From CG2-30-51-40 sp041753575 (GTDB taxonomy: Bacteria; Desulfobacterota; DSM-4660; Desulfatiglandales; Desulfatiglandaceae): 64,000 bases of DNA. Positions 8,677-16,927 of the stretch are shown piece after piece; within the stretch, counting starts at the first letter, position 1; every line of letters starts with the position of its first letter. Both the position numbers and the translations under genes were made by a program. Where the stretch lies: NCBI GenBank assembly GCA_041753575.1, contig JBGSUA010000128.1:1-64000 (forward strand), read 5' to 3'. The notes beneath the pieces are model-generated. The model did not search any database, was not told the DNA's origin, and saw nothing but the letters and a program-made list of their open reading frames with translations.

Positions 8677-9221
8677 CTCAATTATTTTGTGCCGTCCCTA
8701 AGGCGGTTGACATGCAACGCTTCCGAACATGTTTCTTATACACTGATTTTCATACAGATAAGCAGACCCTGGAACCAATTGCAATCCATATCAAATACGA
8801 CCGTAATATCTGATAGATAATTCCATGACGGCGAGTCCTGAAGCAGTCTCATTTGGTTATATTTCTCTGATTGATAGGGTGCTTTTGGTGAAGTATCAAC
8901 TTGTCTCATTTTGCTATAAGGGCTGACACATATCCCAAGCAGGGCAACCCTGGGACAAAAGAGCTCTACAATCTATGGAAGCGCCATGAATGCCGGAGAT
9001 GTAAGTTCCAATAAAGAGCTTATGAAAGAGGCGGAGGAATTTGGAAGAAGCCTTGATGGTCCTCCATTTGCTAAAAAGCCCTTGTGAAATACAACAGTGC
9101 CATGAGGTATTGCTTTATTAAATGGCAAGGCAAGGGAAACTTCTTGTAGTGCTGGGGCTTTCTTCTATGGTGTGTTGATGGACAACAGGCCGTCAATGAC
9201 TGGCCTAATGCCCATCTATGT
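8677..9221. other. 545-bp intergenic stretch with a possible eroded gene
   Basis: No intact gene is seen. The plus strand holds a short frame (about 8921-9087) described separately as a possible flavin-reductase remnant. The rest is AT-rich without a clear promoter. A GGCAC...TTG match at 8690 has the wrong spacing for sigma54. Confidence 0.5.
8921..9087 (+). pseudogene. Possible C-terminal remnant of an NADPH-dependent FMN reductase
   Basis: An open frame ending in TGA at 9085-9087 reads GSAMNAGDVSSNKELMKE and then AEEFGRSLDGPP. The pattern 'G-D-V-x-x-x-x-E-x-x-x-E-A-x-E-x-G-R-x-L' resembles the end of flavodoxin-like FMN reductases, where a late helix closes the fold. Nothing upstream in the frame supports the rest of that protein. 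Weak call made from pattern only. Confidence 0.22.
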
Positions 9222-10415
9222 CTAACCCGTGAATGAAGCCTTCACCTTTTCTATGAAAAGTTCGGTCTGTTTTGCCGCCCTCTTTTCCAATGGGACCGGG
9301 TAGTCATCTCCAAAAGCCCAGAGAATTTCCTCCAGGGCATAATGGGGTTGTATGTTGGATTTCTTGGCTGCGCCGCGAAGTTGCATATAGCATCCGGGGC
9401 AGTAACAATTAAGATCCCCGGCTCCCGTATTCAAAACCTGAGCAATCTTTTTTTTGGTTTCTTTGGCGCCTTCTCTCAGGTCGTAATTCTTGCGAAGGAT
9501 GGACACCGTACCGCAGGTCAGATTATCGAACCGGTTATTCTCGAGTTCCACGACCTCCATTCCCACTGCCCGATGCAGGCCCCTGACCGAGTCCATAAAC
9601 CCATTTCCCAGTTCACTGCTGTAACAGGAGTCAGTGAGGGCGACCTTTCGCTCTATTGGGCGTTCAACCTTGATTTCGCCGTTTTGGTATTTTTCCCAAA
9701 GCCACTCCCACACTGAAACGATCTCAAAAGGCAGTTTGACGCCATGATAATTCGGCCAGATATTTCCGAGATAATTTGTGCAGGAGCCGCAGTAACACAC
9801 CAGGCGTTTCGTATCAAGCCGTTCGAGCATACCCCGCGTGCGGTCGACGGTCTCGGCGAAGGCCTTATAGTCACCATACCGATACGCCAGTTCCCCGCAG
9901 CACGCATTGCGCGGAGAGTATTTGGGCAGGCCCCCAAGCACGCGCGAGTGCTCGGTACCAAAAGGAATCTCTCTTCCCACACAACCGATGAACAGAACCT
10001 CCGGGCTTTTTGGGGGAATGATGGCCCATCTGTCCAGAATAGCCTTCTCCTCTGCCGCCTCGGTGGCATATACATCCCAAAACAAGCAGGAATCGGTTTT
10101 CCCCGTCAGCAGGTAGTCTATATATGGTGGGAGATCCTTTCCGGTACTGCGATTCTTCTGTACTGCGCGCTCCATGATAAGGGCATAAGGCCGCAGGCCT
10201 TGAGGACAGTAATGGTTGCAACCAAAGCAGAACGTGCATTCATTTAGCACTCGTTTGGTTTCCTGACCCTTTAGCAGTCGACCCATTTCTGCTTGGGATT
10301 CTGCCTTTTCCATTTTCATAACGGGACATTTCTGTAAACACAGGCCGCACCTTTCGCAGACGTTTTGGCTCTTTCCCTCAGGATCGAACGCATCTATATA
10401 GGTATTTCTCTGCAT
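9222..10415 (-). CDS. HdrD/GlcF-like Fe-S oxidoreductase subunit (two 4Fe-4S plus CCG domains)
   Basis: 397 residues, cytosolic. N-terminal pair of [4Fe-4S] motifs: CERCGLCLQKCP (from C20) and CTFCFGCNHYCP. Two cysteine-rich CCG-type domains follow: CVG...NACCGELAYRYGD...CYCGSC and DSCYSS...LTCGTVSILRKNYD...NCYCPGC. CCG domains in HdrB/HdrD bind a non-cubane cluster and reduce disulfides or pass electrons from a partner flavoprotein. No flavoprotein partner or membrane subunit is adjacent, so the electron donor is unknown. The start has AGGGAGG upstream. Heterodisulfide reductase activity is not implied; glycolate or lactate oxidase-type subunits share the layout. Confidence 0.85.
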   Translation of the reverse strand: MQRNTYIDAFDPEGKSQNVCERCGLCLQKCPVMKMEKAESQAEMGRLLKGQETKRVLNECTFCFGCNHYCPQGLRPYALIMERAVQKNRSTGKDLPPYIDYLLTGKTDSCLFWDVYATEAAEEKAILDRWAIIPPKSPEVLFIGCVGREIPFGTEHSRVLGGLPKYSPRNACCGELAYRYGDYKAFAETVDRTRGMLERLDTKRLVCYCGSCTNYLGNIWPNYHGVKLPFEIVSVWEWLWEKYQNGEIKVERPIERKVALTDSCYSSELGNGFMDSVRGLHRAVGMEVVELENNRFDNLTCGTVSILRKNYDLREGAKETKKKIAQVLNTGAGDLNCYCPGCYMQLRGAAKKSNIQPHYALEEILWAFGDDYPVPLEKRAAKQTELFIEKVKASFTG

Positions 10416-10539
10416 TTTTTCCTCCCTATGCTCTTTCGCTACTCATAGCGTGTCCATATCAGGATAACCTTGACCGTCCTAATTTCATCGAGGACATGAC
10501 AGTGGGAGGCCCTATGAGGGTCATCCAATAGAATTGAAA

Positions 10540-10833
10540 TCATGCAGCTTCAATCCGTTTTAAGTCCGCAATATCTATAGATTGTCTTGTATTCCATAGA
10601 TCATACTGAAGCTGGAGGCGCAGCCACCCTTCTGGTGTACGACCAAACACTTTAGATAACCTTAATGCCATTTCAGGGCTAATACCCGCCCGCCCATTTA
10701 AAGTTGCTGAAAATGTCCTTCTTGTAACACCGAGCGCTCTGGCAGCTTCAGTTACATTGATATGAAGAGTTTCGATACAAAACTCTCTGACTATTTCGCG
10801 GGGTGTGGCGGATAATACATGGACATTTGTCAC
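10540..10833 (-). CDS. higA: HigA-type XRE antitoxin
   Basis: About 97 residues from a GTG at 10833. In-frame ATGs at 10854 and 10863 would overlap the toxin gene; the GTG gives the N-terminal length usual in the family (about 10 residues before PREIVREF). The helix-turn-helix is VTEAARALGVTRRTFSATLNGRAGIS, followed by the HigA-like tail MALRLSKVFGRTPEGWLRLQLQYDL. It should neutralise the HigB toxin and repress the operon. The toxin gene is directly upstream, the usual HigBA order. Confidence 0.88.
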   Translation of the reverse strand: MTNVHVLSATPREIVREFCIETLHINVTEAARALGVTRRTFSATLNGRAGISPEMALRLSKVFGRTPEGWLRLQLQYDLWNTRQSIDIADLKRIEAA

Positions 10834-10837
10834 CTTT

Positions 10838-11116
10838 CTAATGAAAATCTTCATAATTAACATCTAAGACATCGGCATTTTGTATTTTGAAGGTAATGCG
10901 CCAGTTCCCGCTAACTTTCACTGCCCAATCACCTTTACGATTGCCCTTGAGTGGGTTCAATCCATGACCTGGCAAATTCATATCTTCTATAGTTTCTGCG
11001 GGTTCAAGGAGGGCGAGAATCTTTCTAATCCGCGCAATATGATCAGGATTGACACCACTTGAACTACCAGAATCGCATAATGCCCTCAGCCCGTTATGTT
11101 TAAGCTTTTGAATCAT
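10838..11116 (-). CDS. higB: HigB-type ribosome-dependent mRNA interferase toxin
   Basis: 92 residues, RelE/HigB fold, cutting mRNA on the ribosome. Recognisable blocks are LLEPAETIEDMNLPGHGLNPLKG and WAVKVSGNWRITFKI, followed by VLDVNYEDFH. The basic/aromatic surface (K, R, W, H) needed for RNA cleavage is present. It overlaps or abuts the antitoxin gene. The promoter at 11125-11153 places transcription start almost at the ATG, so the mRNA may be leaderless. Located in an accessory patch with a second higBA copy. Confidence 0.88.
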   Translation of the reverse strand: MIQKLKHNGLRALCDSGSSSGVNPDHIARIRKILALLEPAETIEDMNLPGHGLNPLKGNRKGDWAVKVSGNWRITFKIQNADVLDVNYEDFH

Positions 11117-11124
11117 ACTGCAAA

Positions 11125-11153
11125 AGTGTAACCAGATACGTTACGGGTGTCAA
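11125..11153 (-). promoter_or_regulatory. higBA promoter with operator dyad in the spacer
   Basis: Minus strand: TTGACA, 17-nt spacer, TACACT. The dyad GTAAC-N7-GTTAC runs from the spacer into the -10 box, a good site for HigA autorepression. The -10 ends 9 nt before the higB ATG. Confidence 0.75.
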
Positions 11154-11177
11154 AAATAATTTTTCAGAACGATCGAG

Positions 11178-11219
11178 CTCACCTGACGCTTCGGAGCGCA
11201 GCGGAACAGCAGTCAGGAG
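11178..11219. repeat. Imperfect palindrome in the restriction-island scar
   Basis: CTC-N2-CTGAC...GTCAG-GAG with an interrupted GCT/AGC inner stem. It may be a small mobile-element end, or a terminator left from the lost island. No T tract. Confidence 0.35.
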
Positions 11220-11244
11220 CAGCGCCTCATTAGCCCTTCCCATT

Positions 11245-11373
11245 TCATGCTACTGCCTGTGCCGTGTAGTATGGCGATGGCAGCGTAAGGTACACGCGAT
11301 ACACATGGCGATAGACCTCATCCGCATACTCGGCCGTGGTCTGCTGAACGAGGGTATCTTCGGTGTAGGGCAT
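11245..11373 (-). pseudogene. N-terminal fragment of a type I restriction enzyme R subunit (HsdR)
   Basis: The frame starts with MPYTEDTLVQQTTAEY, the characteristic HsdR N-terminus, then departs from the family and stops after 42 codons. HsdR is normally about 1000 residues, so almost all is missing. Its ATG overlaps the stop of the DUF4143 remnant (TAATG), showing the two genes were once translationally coupled. Too short for automatic gene callers. Confidence 0.6.
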
Positions 11374-11827
11374 TACGTCCGCTCCCAGAGACTCGATATG
11401 GGCACGGCATACAGCTTGTTCCCGAAGGGGACGACAGCCTCGCCGTCATACGGCACAACCCCGGCCACGAAACGCTTCTCTTCGGCGTTCTGGAGCTTTC
11501 GCAAGCCCTTGAAGTCCTCACCGGTAACCGTCGAGGCCGCCTTCACCTCGACCCCCGCCAGTCTGCCGCCCGACTCCAAGACAAAATCCACTTCAACCTT
11601 GTCCTTGTCACGGAAATGACTGAACAAAACTGCGTCTTCCTGCCAGCCGGCCTGCCGGCGCAGCTCCTGATAGATGAAGGTTTCAAGAATCTGCCCGAAT
11701 AAAGCGCGATCTTCCCACAGCCCCTCGGCATTCATCCCGAGGAGCGCACACGCCAGCCCGCTGTCGCCCATATGCAGCTTGGGCGTCTTGATCAGGCGGC
11801 TCAGCCGGTTGCTGTGCCAGGGCGGCA
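11373..11827 (-). pseudogene. C-terminal remnant of a DUF4143 AAA ATPase
   Basis: From LPPWHSN onward about 150 residues match the DUF4143 C-terminal domain of ATPases annotated as AAA family (RLIKTPKLHMGDSGLACALLGM, ILETFIYQELRRQ, SHFRDKDKVEVDFVLE, VEVKAASTV, FGNKLYAVPISSLWE). The whole AAA domain (about 250 residues) is missing. Upstream sequence belongs to an M20 peptidase in another frame, so a deletion or insertion joined the two at about 11827. A nuclease-like fold is suggested by the 'D-F-V-L-E ... V-E-V-K' pattern in this family. Confidence 0.7.
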
Positions 11828-13149
11828 AAACGCTGTAAAGCTTTATAGATCGCATTTGTACCAAATTGAACTGCGTCTATTGGAATCCGCTCGTCAGCGG
11901 CGTGAATCGTCTGTGTGAAATTAAAGTCTCCTGGCAATTGCATAGGCATGTAGCCATAGGTCTGAATTCCAAGCCGGGAAAAGAACCGCCCATCAGTGAA
12001 GGCGCCTAGCAACATTGGAATAGGAACACCATTCGGGTCGGCTTCTTTCAGGATACCTGCCAATGTATCAAATAATCCCATATCGGTTTCAGTCGGGCCG
12101 GAGTCATAGCGTATCACTTCAAATTCAGAATCATCCCCAACGATTGTTCGCACTTCTTCTACCATGTCATCCGGCCCGAAACCAGGCAGCAAACGCCCGT
12201 CAAGTTCCACTGTAACCTCACTGGGTATGACGTTGATCGTGTTGCTGCCATGCAAAATCGTTGGACTGACTGTATTACGCAGCAAGGGTGAAAACAACCC
12301 ACCGCGTTCACCAAGCAGCTTGAGGACAATATCGGATAGTCTGGGCTTCAACAGTTGAGCGATCATCAAGCCACGTATCCCATCGAGCGCAGAGGCTAAA
12401 GAGCTAAACATGAGCCTCGCCTGGGGTGTGACATGGATCGGCAGACTGTGTGTATCTATCCGATGAAGGAGGCGGGACAGCTTTGCCATTGCCCCGCCCC
12501 GAACGGGCTTGGAGCCGTGTCCTCCAGGACCACGCAAAGTGACTCTCAGCCAGCATATCTGCTTTTCAGCAACCTGAATGGGGTAGAATCGGCATTTGCC
12601 CACTGAAAGGGTAAACCCTCCGAACTCTCCAAGAGCGTATCGAATGCCTGCGAATTCTTCAGGATGCTCTTCGACTAGAAACCTGGCACCGAAATCACCA
12701 CCGGCCTCTTCGTCAGAGACGATTGCCAGAACAATATCGCCTGGCGGCTTCATGTTTTCGGCTTTGGCGCGTAAGAAGGCGGTCACCATCATTGCTATGC
12801 CGCTCTTCATATCCAGCGCGCCCCGGCCCCACACATAACCGCCCACCAGTTTGCCCTCAAACGGTGGATGCTGCCAGCGCTGATTCTCTGTCGTAACCAC
12901 GTCCACATGCCCATAGAGCATCAATGGCGCTGCGTTCCCCTGTCCAGGCAATCGAGCGATGAGGTTAGGGCGTTCGGATGATTTTGCGAGTATCTTGGTC
13001 TCGATTCCGGCCTGGGTCAGGAGATGGGTGATAAACGCAATACATTCAGACTCATTTCCAGGTGGATTGGTCGTATCAAACCGGATCAGTTTCTGTAATA
13101 GATGGACTGGATTCTTATAGGTGTGAGAAGAGTTTTCTATTTGGATCAT
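11683..13149 (-). CDS. M20 family metallopeptidase (ArgE/DapE/CPG2 type), C-terminus altered by a junction
   Basis: Zn-dependent amidase/peptidase, substrate unknown. Metal and catalytic residues are all visible: MLYGHVDVV, GRGALDMKSG, SDEEAGGD, the dimerisation domain with GPGGHGSKP, and the late Zn ligand in IHAADERIP. The normal protein ends near ALQRF (residue 441). The frame then reads about 47 unrelated residues through a DUF4143 gene remnant in the wrong frame. So the enzyme has probably lost its own stop codon and gained an artificial tail; core function may be intact. It lies between two higBA modules. Confidence 0.85.
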   Translation of the reverse strand: MIQIENSSHTYKNPVHLLQKLIRFDTTNPPGNESECIAFITHLLTQAGIETKILAKSSERPNLIARLPGQGNAAPLMLYGHVDVVTTENQRWQHPPFEGKLVGGYVWGRGALDMKSGIAMMVTAFLRAKAENMKPPGDIVLAIVSDEEAGGDFGARFLVEEHPEEFAGIRYALGEFGGFTLSVGKCRFYPIQVAEKQICWLRVTLRGPGGHGSKPVRGGAMAKLSRLLHRIDTHSLPIHVTPQARLMFSSLASALDGIRGLMIAQLLKPRLSDIVLKLLGERGGLFSPLLRNTVSPTILHGSNTINVIPSEVTVELDGRLLPGFGPDDMVEEVRTIVGDDSEFEVIRYDSGPTETDMGLFDTLAGILKEADPNGVPIPMLLGAFTDGRFFSRLGIQTYGYMPMQLPGDFNFTQTIHAADERIPIDAVQFGTNAIYKALQRFAALAQQPAEPPDQDAQAAYGRQRAGVCAPRDECRGAVGRSRFIRADS

Positions 13150-13247
13150 TGGATAGATCTTTTCTCGATGAACCGATTAATTATCATTGATAAGCCATCT
13201 GACGACTGTACTAACCTGGCGCGGTAGCGATGTGGTGAAGTGAATTC

Positions 13248-13580
13248 TTATGTCCCAGTTGTCAAGTACTGAGCTAGGATATTCTTTACCGGAAAAATTC
13301 GTTGCTCAATGTCCGGTCCGATTTTGCGTTTTATTATCCTTAGATCATACTCAGACTGAAGGTTCAACCAAAATTGAGCCTCGACCCCGAAATAACGTTC
13401 CAACCTAAGCGCTGTATCAGCGCTTATGCTCCTCTTGCCGTTTACAATCTCACTTATTCTATTAGGAGGGACAGCAATATCTCTCGATAACTTGTTCATA
13501 CTTATGCCCAAGGGTCCCATGAAATCTTCACGCAAAATTTCACCGGGCCTAATGGGATCAAGAAAATCTTTGTTACTCAT
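13248..13580 (-). CDS. higA: HigA-type XRE antitoxin, second copy
   Basis: 110 residues. Standard N-terminus for the family (RPGEILREDFMGPLGIS) and helix-turn-helix MNKLSRDIAVPPNRISEIVNGKRSIS, followed by the HigA signature ALRLERYFGVEAQFWLNLQSEYDL. The start has GAGG 7 nt upstream. Preceded by its toxin gene with a 9-bp gap. It is only distantly similar to the other antitoxin in this window, so the two modules were probably acquired separately rather than duplicated. Confidence 0.92.
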   Translation of the reverse strand: MSNKDFLDPIRPGEILREDFMGPLGISMNKLSRDIAVPPNRISEIVNGKRSISADTALRLERYFGVEAQFWLNLQSEYDLRIIKRKIGPDIEQRIFPVKNILAQYLTTGT

Positions 13581-13589
13581 CTTCTTACC

Positions 13590-13868
13590 TCAATGATAAT
13601 CGGCGATAGCCACGTTATAAGCGTTACCGTCATGCCATTCAAAGCAGACCCGCCATTCTTTGTTGATACTGATTGCATATTGTTCTTGTCTTTTACCTTC
13701 CAAGGCGTGAAACATATTCCCAGGATTTAACATCAACGCGTTCAGACTTGGCGCGGCATTAAGAACCATCAATCGTTTTCGTGCTTGTCGCTCAAATGAC
13801 TGGAACCGTCGCACTCGTTTGTCGTCAAAAAGCTCTTCAGTATCTCGACAGGCAAAAGACTTTATCAT
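13590..13868 (-). CDS. higB: HigB-type mRNA interferase toxin, second copy
   Basis: 92 residues, RelE superfamily. Signature blocks: MIKSFACRDTEELF, KRVRRFQSFERQARKRLMVL, LNPGNMFHALEGKRQEQYAI, and the C-terminal WRVCFEWHDGNAYNVAIADYH with basic and His residues used for mRNA cleavage. The promoter at 13875-13903 suggests transcription begins at or next to the ATG (leaderless), as for the other higB here. Confidence 0.93.
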   Translation of the reverse strand: MIKSFACRDTEELFDDKRVRRFQSFERQARKRLMVLNAAPSLNALMLNPGNMFHALEGKRQEQYAISINKEWRVCFEWHDGNAYNVAIADYH

Positions 13869-13874
13869 ATATTA

Positions 13875-13903
13875 AAAGTATTATGGATTACGTAATATGG
13901 CAA
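13875..13903 (-). promoter_or_regulatory. Second higBA promoter with palindromic operator
   Basis: Minus strand: TTGCCA, 17-nt spacer, TACTTT. The spacer holds the perfect palindrome ATTACGTAAT (13887-13896). The -10 ends 7 nt before the ATG of higB. Confidence 0.6.
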
Positions 13904-14127
13904 GCGAAATTTTTAAAGGGCATGACGCCAGCATCACCAGGTGTGGTCCGGCCGCGGCCTTGGCCCCGTATTAAAAACGAGTTTCCCTGAATGTCAAGCA
14001 AAAGTATCGCAGTATTATCAATTCAGTACAATGTTAACAGTAGCTCGCCGTTCATGCGCGTTCAGGCAAAAAACCTTGGATTGTCCGACGCGGTTTCTTA
14101 TCTCCTCTGAGAAGAATCAATGGTGTG

Positions 14128-14715
14128 CTATGTCCCTTCAAAGGATATTTTTGACAATATTCCAGGAGAGTTTTTCTCCACTTCTTCTTTCATATCAATA
14201 AGGTATCGAGGCCTCACCTCTTCCTCCCAGCGAGGATATCCCCCGCGCCACACATAACGGATAAGATCATGGAAGGGAAATCTGCTGAAGCGATAAGGGC
14301 CCAGTGAGGCCTGGTCCCCTGTCTCATTCACAGAAAACGGCATGGAGAGTTCTGTGGCGTATCCTGAGATGATCTCTTTAACGACGGGACGCGTGCTGCT
14401 GCCGGTGGCTTTTTGCTTGAACGCCTCAGGCAGATCTGGAAAGGGAAACCGCCTGTAGAGCGAACCTATAAATCCGGTAAATCTTATCCCGTGTATCGCT
14501 CCCATAAGATGTCCCACCATGGATGGATCTTTTATGAAATAGGCCTTGCATTGCCCGGAGAAGGCCTTCCCGCCCTGTGAGGCAAGTTCGGATATGTTGC
14601 GGCAAAACTCATCGGCGAAGAAAAAATAGTTCTCCAGGAGAAGCATATCGGATTCTATGTTGAAAAAACCAAATGCGACCGTGCCGTGTGAAAGAGATTG
14701 AAATGCAAGAGGCAA
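14128..14715 (-). CDS. Hypothetical protein divergent from the MoxR/VWA pair
   Basis: 195 residues from a TTG at 14715 with GGAG 8 nt upstream. I do not recognise the family. It is rich in aromatic residues (LLLENYFFFADEFCRNISEL, FSRFPFHDLIRYVWRGGYPRWEE) and has no membrane segment or signal peptide. Codon use looks like its neighbours. It is transcribed away from the MoxR gene across a 156-bp shared promoter region, so a functional link with that pair is possible but unproven. Confidence 0.6.
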   Translation of the reverse strand: MPLAFQSLSHGTVAFGFFNIESDMLLLENYFFFADEFCRNISELASQGGKAFSGQCKAYFIKDPSMVGHLMGAIHGIRFTGFIGSLYRRFPFPDLPEAFKQKATGSSTRPVVKEIISGYATELSMPFSVNETGDQASLGPYRFSRFPFHDLIRYVWRGGYPRWEEEVRPRYLIDMKEEVEKNSPGILSKISFEGT

Positions 14716-14795
14716 TATTTTTTCTCCTGGACTTTTTATGTTTCACAGCGGGGTTAAAGCCTGAATATTTGACACAGAAGGCGCTATTAGGTAAG

Positions 14796-14823
14796 TTGAC
14801 CCCTCCTGAGAAGTGATTACAAT
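14796..14823 (+). promoter_or_regulatory. Sigma70-like promoter for the MoxR/VWA operon
   Basis: TTGACC, 16-nt spacer, TACAAT, about 48 bp before the ATG, with AAGGAG before the gene. A second TTGACA/TAAGTT pair lies about 28 bp further upstream. Confidence 0.55.
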
Positions 14824-14871
14824 AAAGCCTGTAATAGAAATTATCTATATTTTTTAAGGAGATCAAAACCT

Positions 14872-15723
14872 ATGAACGACAATAACGGAGATCGGATGTT
14901 CACCGGGGCCTCCAAATATATCCTGGATGATGAACTTGCGAGCATTGTCAATATATCCATGAGGCTTGAGCTTCCGCTTCTCCTCAAGGGGGAGCCCGGC
15001 ACAGGAAAGACCATGCTCGCGCACGCGATCGCGGAGGCGCTATCCATGCGTCTCATTGTGCTCAACGTCAAATCCAGCATGAAACTCATTGACGCCCTGT
15101 ACCAGTACGACACCCTTACCAGGTTGAATGACAGCCGTTTCGGGGATTCCAAAAGAGATGTCAGCAACATAGAAGATTACATAAAGATGGGCAAGATCGG
15201 CCAGTCATTCGTGTCGCCTGAAAAAGTCGTTCTTCTTATAGATGAGATAGACAAGGCTGATACGGATTTTCAGGACGACATGCTGGACGTGCTGGATCAG
15301 ATGGAATTCGATATCATAGAGATTGACAAGACCATAAGGGCAATGAACAGGCCTGTCATCATAATAACCTCTAATGCCAAGAAAGACCTCTCAGACCCTT
15401 TCCTGGGCCGCTGCAATTTTCATCACATAGCCTTTCCTGAAGCTGACATGATGCGAAAGATAGTACAGGTTCACTTTCCCGACATCAGCAGGGAACTTAT
15501 GGATAACGCGGTTCAGGCCTTTTACAGACTGAGGGAAGTCAGGGGCATTGAGAAAAAGCCGGCAACCAGGGAACTGGTCAACTGGATAAGGGCGCTAAAG
15601 AGCGATCCTGATTTCAACGTTAAAGACCTTGTCAAGGGAGGGATTCCTTATCTCGGCGTCCTTTTCAAGAAAAGCCCCGATCACGCACTTGCCAGAAACG
15701 CCGTTTCAAGAGCGAGGATTTAG
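14872..15723 (+). CDS. MoxR-type AAA+ ATPase (CoxD-like)
   Basis: 283 residues. Walker A GEPGTGKTMLAHAIAEAL, Walker B VVLLIDEIDKAD, sensor 1 IITSNAKKDLSDPFLGRC, and C-terminal lid. MoxR ATPases act as chaperones that insert cofactors or activate partner complexes, usually with a VWA-domain protein. That partner is encoded next: the stop codon is followed directly by the ATG of the VWA gene, so the two are translationally linked. The start has AAGGAG about 9 nt upstream. Confidence 0.92.
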   Translation: MNDNNGDRMFTGASKYILDDELASIVNISMRLELPLLLKGEPGTGKTMLAHAIAEALSMRLIVLNVKSSMKLIDALYQYDTLTRLNDSRFGDSKRDVSNIEDYIKMGKIGQSFVSPEKVVLLIDEIDKADTDFQDDMLDVLDQMEFDIIEIDKTIRAMNRPVIIITSNAKKDLSDPFLGRCNFHHIAFPEADMMRKIVQVHFPDISRELMDNAVQAFYRLREVRGIEKKPATRELVNWIRALKSDPDFNVKDLVKGGIPYLGVLFKKSPDHALARNAVSRARI

Positions 15724-16917
15724 ATGTTTACAAAGTTTTTCTACCTCCTCAGGGAGGTGGGGATACCCGTAACCCCTACGTCTTTTCTGCGGCTGCAAAA
15801 GGCCCTGTCCATGGGCCTTGTTACGTCCGTGGACGATTTTTACACGGCCGCAAGGTCAATCCTCGTAAAGAGCGAGAGATACTTTGACCTTTACGACCAG
15901 GTATTCGCCCACCATTTCGAGGGCGCTGAACTGAAGTCCCCGGAGGAATTCGAACTCAACGACATAGCAAAGTCCATGCTGGAGCAGTGGCTGAAGGACC
16001 CGGAAGGGATCGCGGAGGCATTGGGGGTAGATAAGGATTCCCTGAAAAATCTCACGCCCGAAGAGCTGCTCAAGTATTTCCTGGACAGGCTCAAGGAGCA
16101 GACCGAAGAACACCACGGAGGCAGCAAATGGATAGGGACAAGAGGCACATCCCCGGTCGGCCACTCCGGTTATCATCCCGGAGGGATGCGGGTCGGAGGT
16201 GTTTCAAGGAATAAATCCGCGGTAAAGGTCGCCATGGAGAGAAGATACCGCGACTACAGTCAGGACGGCCCTCTTACGCAGGCGCAGATGGGTGAGGCGC
16301 TCAAGAGACTTAGACACATGGTGCCCTCAGGCCCTAAAGATGTGGTCAATATAGACAAGACCATATATCAGACCATGAAAAACGCAGGCGAAATAGAGAT
16401 CATCTTTGACAGGAGCCTCAAGGACCGCCTCAAGGTGATACTGGCTATTGACAACGGAGGCTGGTCAATGGATCCCTATGTGGAGGTGGTTCAGACACTC
16501 TTCAATTACAGCAGGACCATGTTCAAGGAACTGAGGACCTTCTTTTTTCACAACACCATCTACGACTACCTCTGGGAGGACCCGGCCAGATTCAGGAAAC
16601 CCCTCAAGGTGGATGATCTCATGAGGCTTGAGCCTGACACGCGCTTTATAATAGTGGGCGATGCCAGCATGGCCCCTTACGAACTTATGTCCACTGACGG
16701 CTCCATACACATTGAGGAAAGATCAACAAAACCAAGCTACGCCAGACTTCAGTTTATTGCCGCGACGTTTAATCGCTCGGTTTGGCTTAATCCCAGGATG
16801 TCCGAAGAATGGCCCTACACGCGCACGATCGGCACGATCAGGGAGATATTTCCCATGTATGAGCTTACGATTGACGGCCTTGAGGCCGCTGTGAATTACC
16901 TTATGCAGAAGAACTGA
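15724..16917 (+). CDS. VWA domain protein, CoxE-like partner of the MoxR ATPase
   Basis: 397 residues, cytosolic. N-terminal helical region to about 130, a Gly-rich linker (GGSKWIGTRGTSPVGHSGYHPGGMRVGG), then a C-terminal von Willebrand A domain. The MIDAS motif is degenerate, DNGGWSM rather than DxSxS, and a second acidic site reads GDASMAPYEL. The final segment WLNPRMSEEWPYTRTIGTIREIFPMYELTIDGL is typical of CoxE-like VWA proteins. It probably delivers substrates to the MoxR ring. No Mo-hydroxylase (cox) genes are nearby, so the client is unknown. Confidence 0.88.
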   Translation: MFTKFFYLLREVGIPVTPTSFLRLQKALSMGLVTSVDDFYTAARSILVKSERYFDLYDQVFAHHFEGAELKSPEEFELNDIAKSMLEQWLKDPEGIAEALGVDKDSLKNLTPEELLKYFLDRLKEQTEEHHGGSKWIGTRGTSPVGHSGYHPGGMRVGGVSRNKSAVKVAMERRYRDYSQDGPLTQAQMGEALKRLRHMVPSGPKDVVNIDKTIYQTMKNAGEIEIIFDRSLKDRLKVILAIDNGGWSMDPYVEVVQTLFNYSRTMFKELRTFFFHNTIYDYLWEDPARFRKPLKVDDLMRLEPDTRFIIVGDASMAPYELMSTDGSIHIEERSTKPSYARLQFIAATFNRSVWLNPRMSEEWPYTRTIGTIREIFPMYELTIDGLEAAVNYLMQKN

Positions 16918-16927
16918 CCGGCCTCCG

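Noticed and set aside
8685..8705. GGCAC...TTG as a sigma54 promoter for the sensor kinase
   Set aside because: Spacing between GG and the TTG is wrong and no GC follows.
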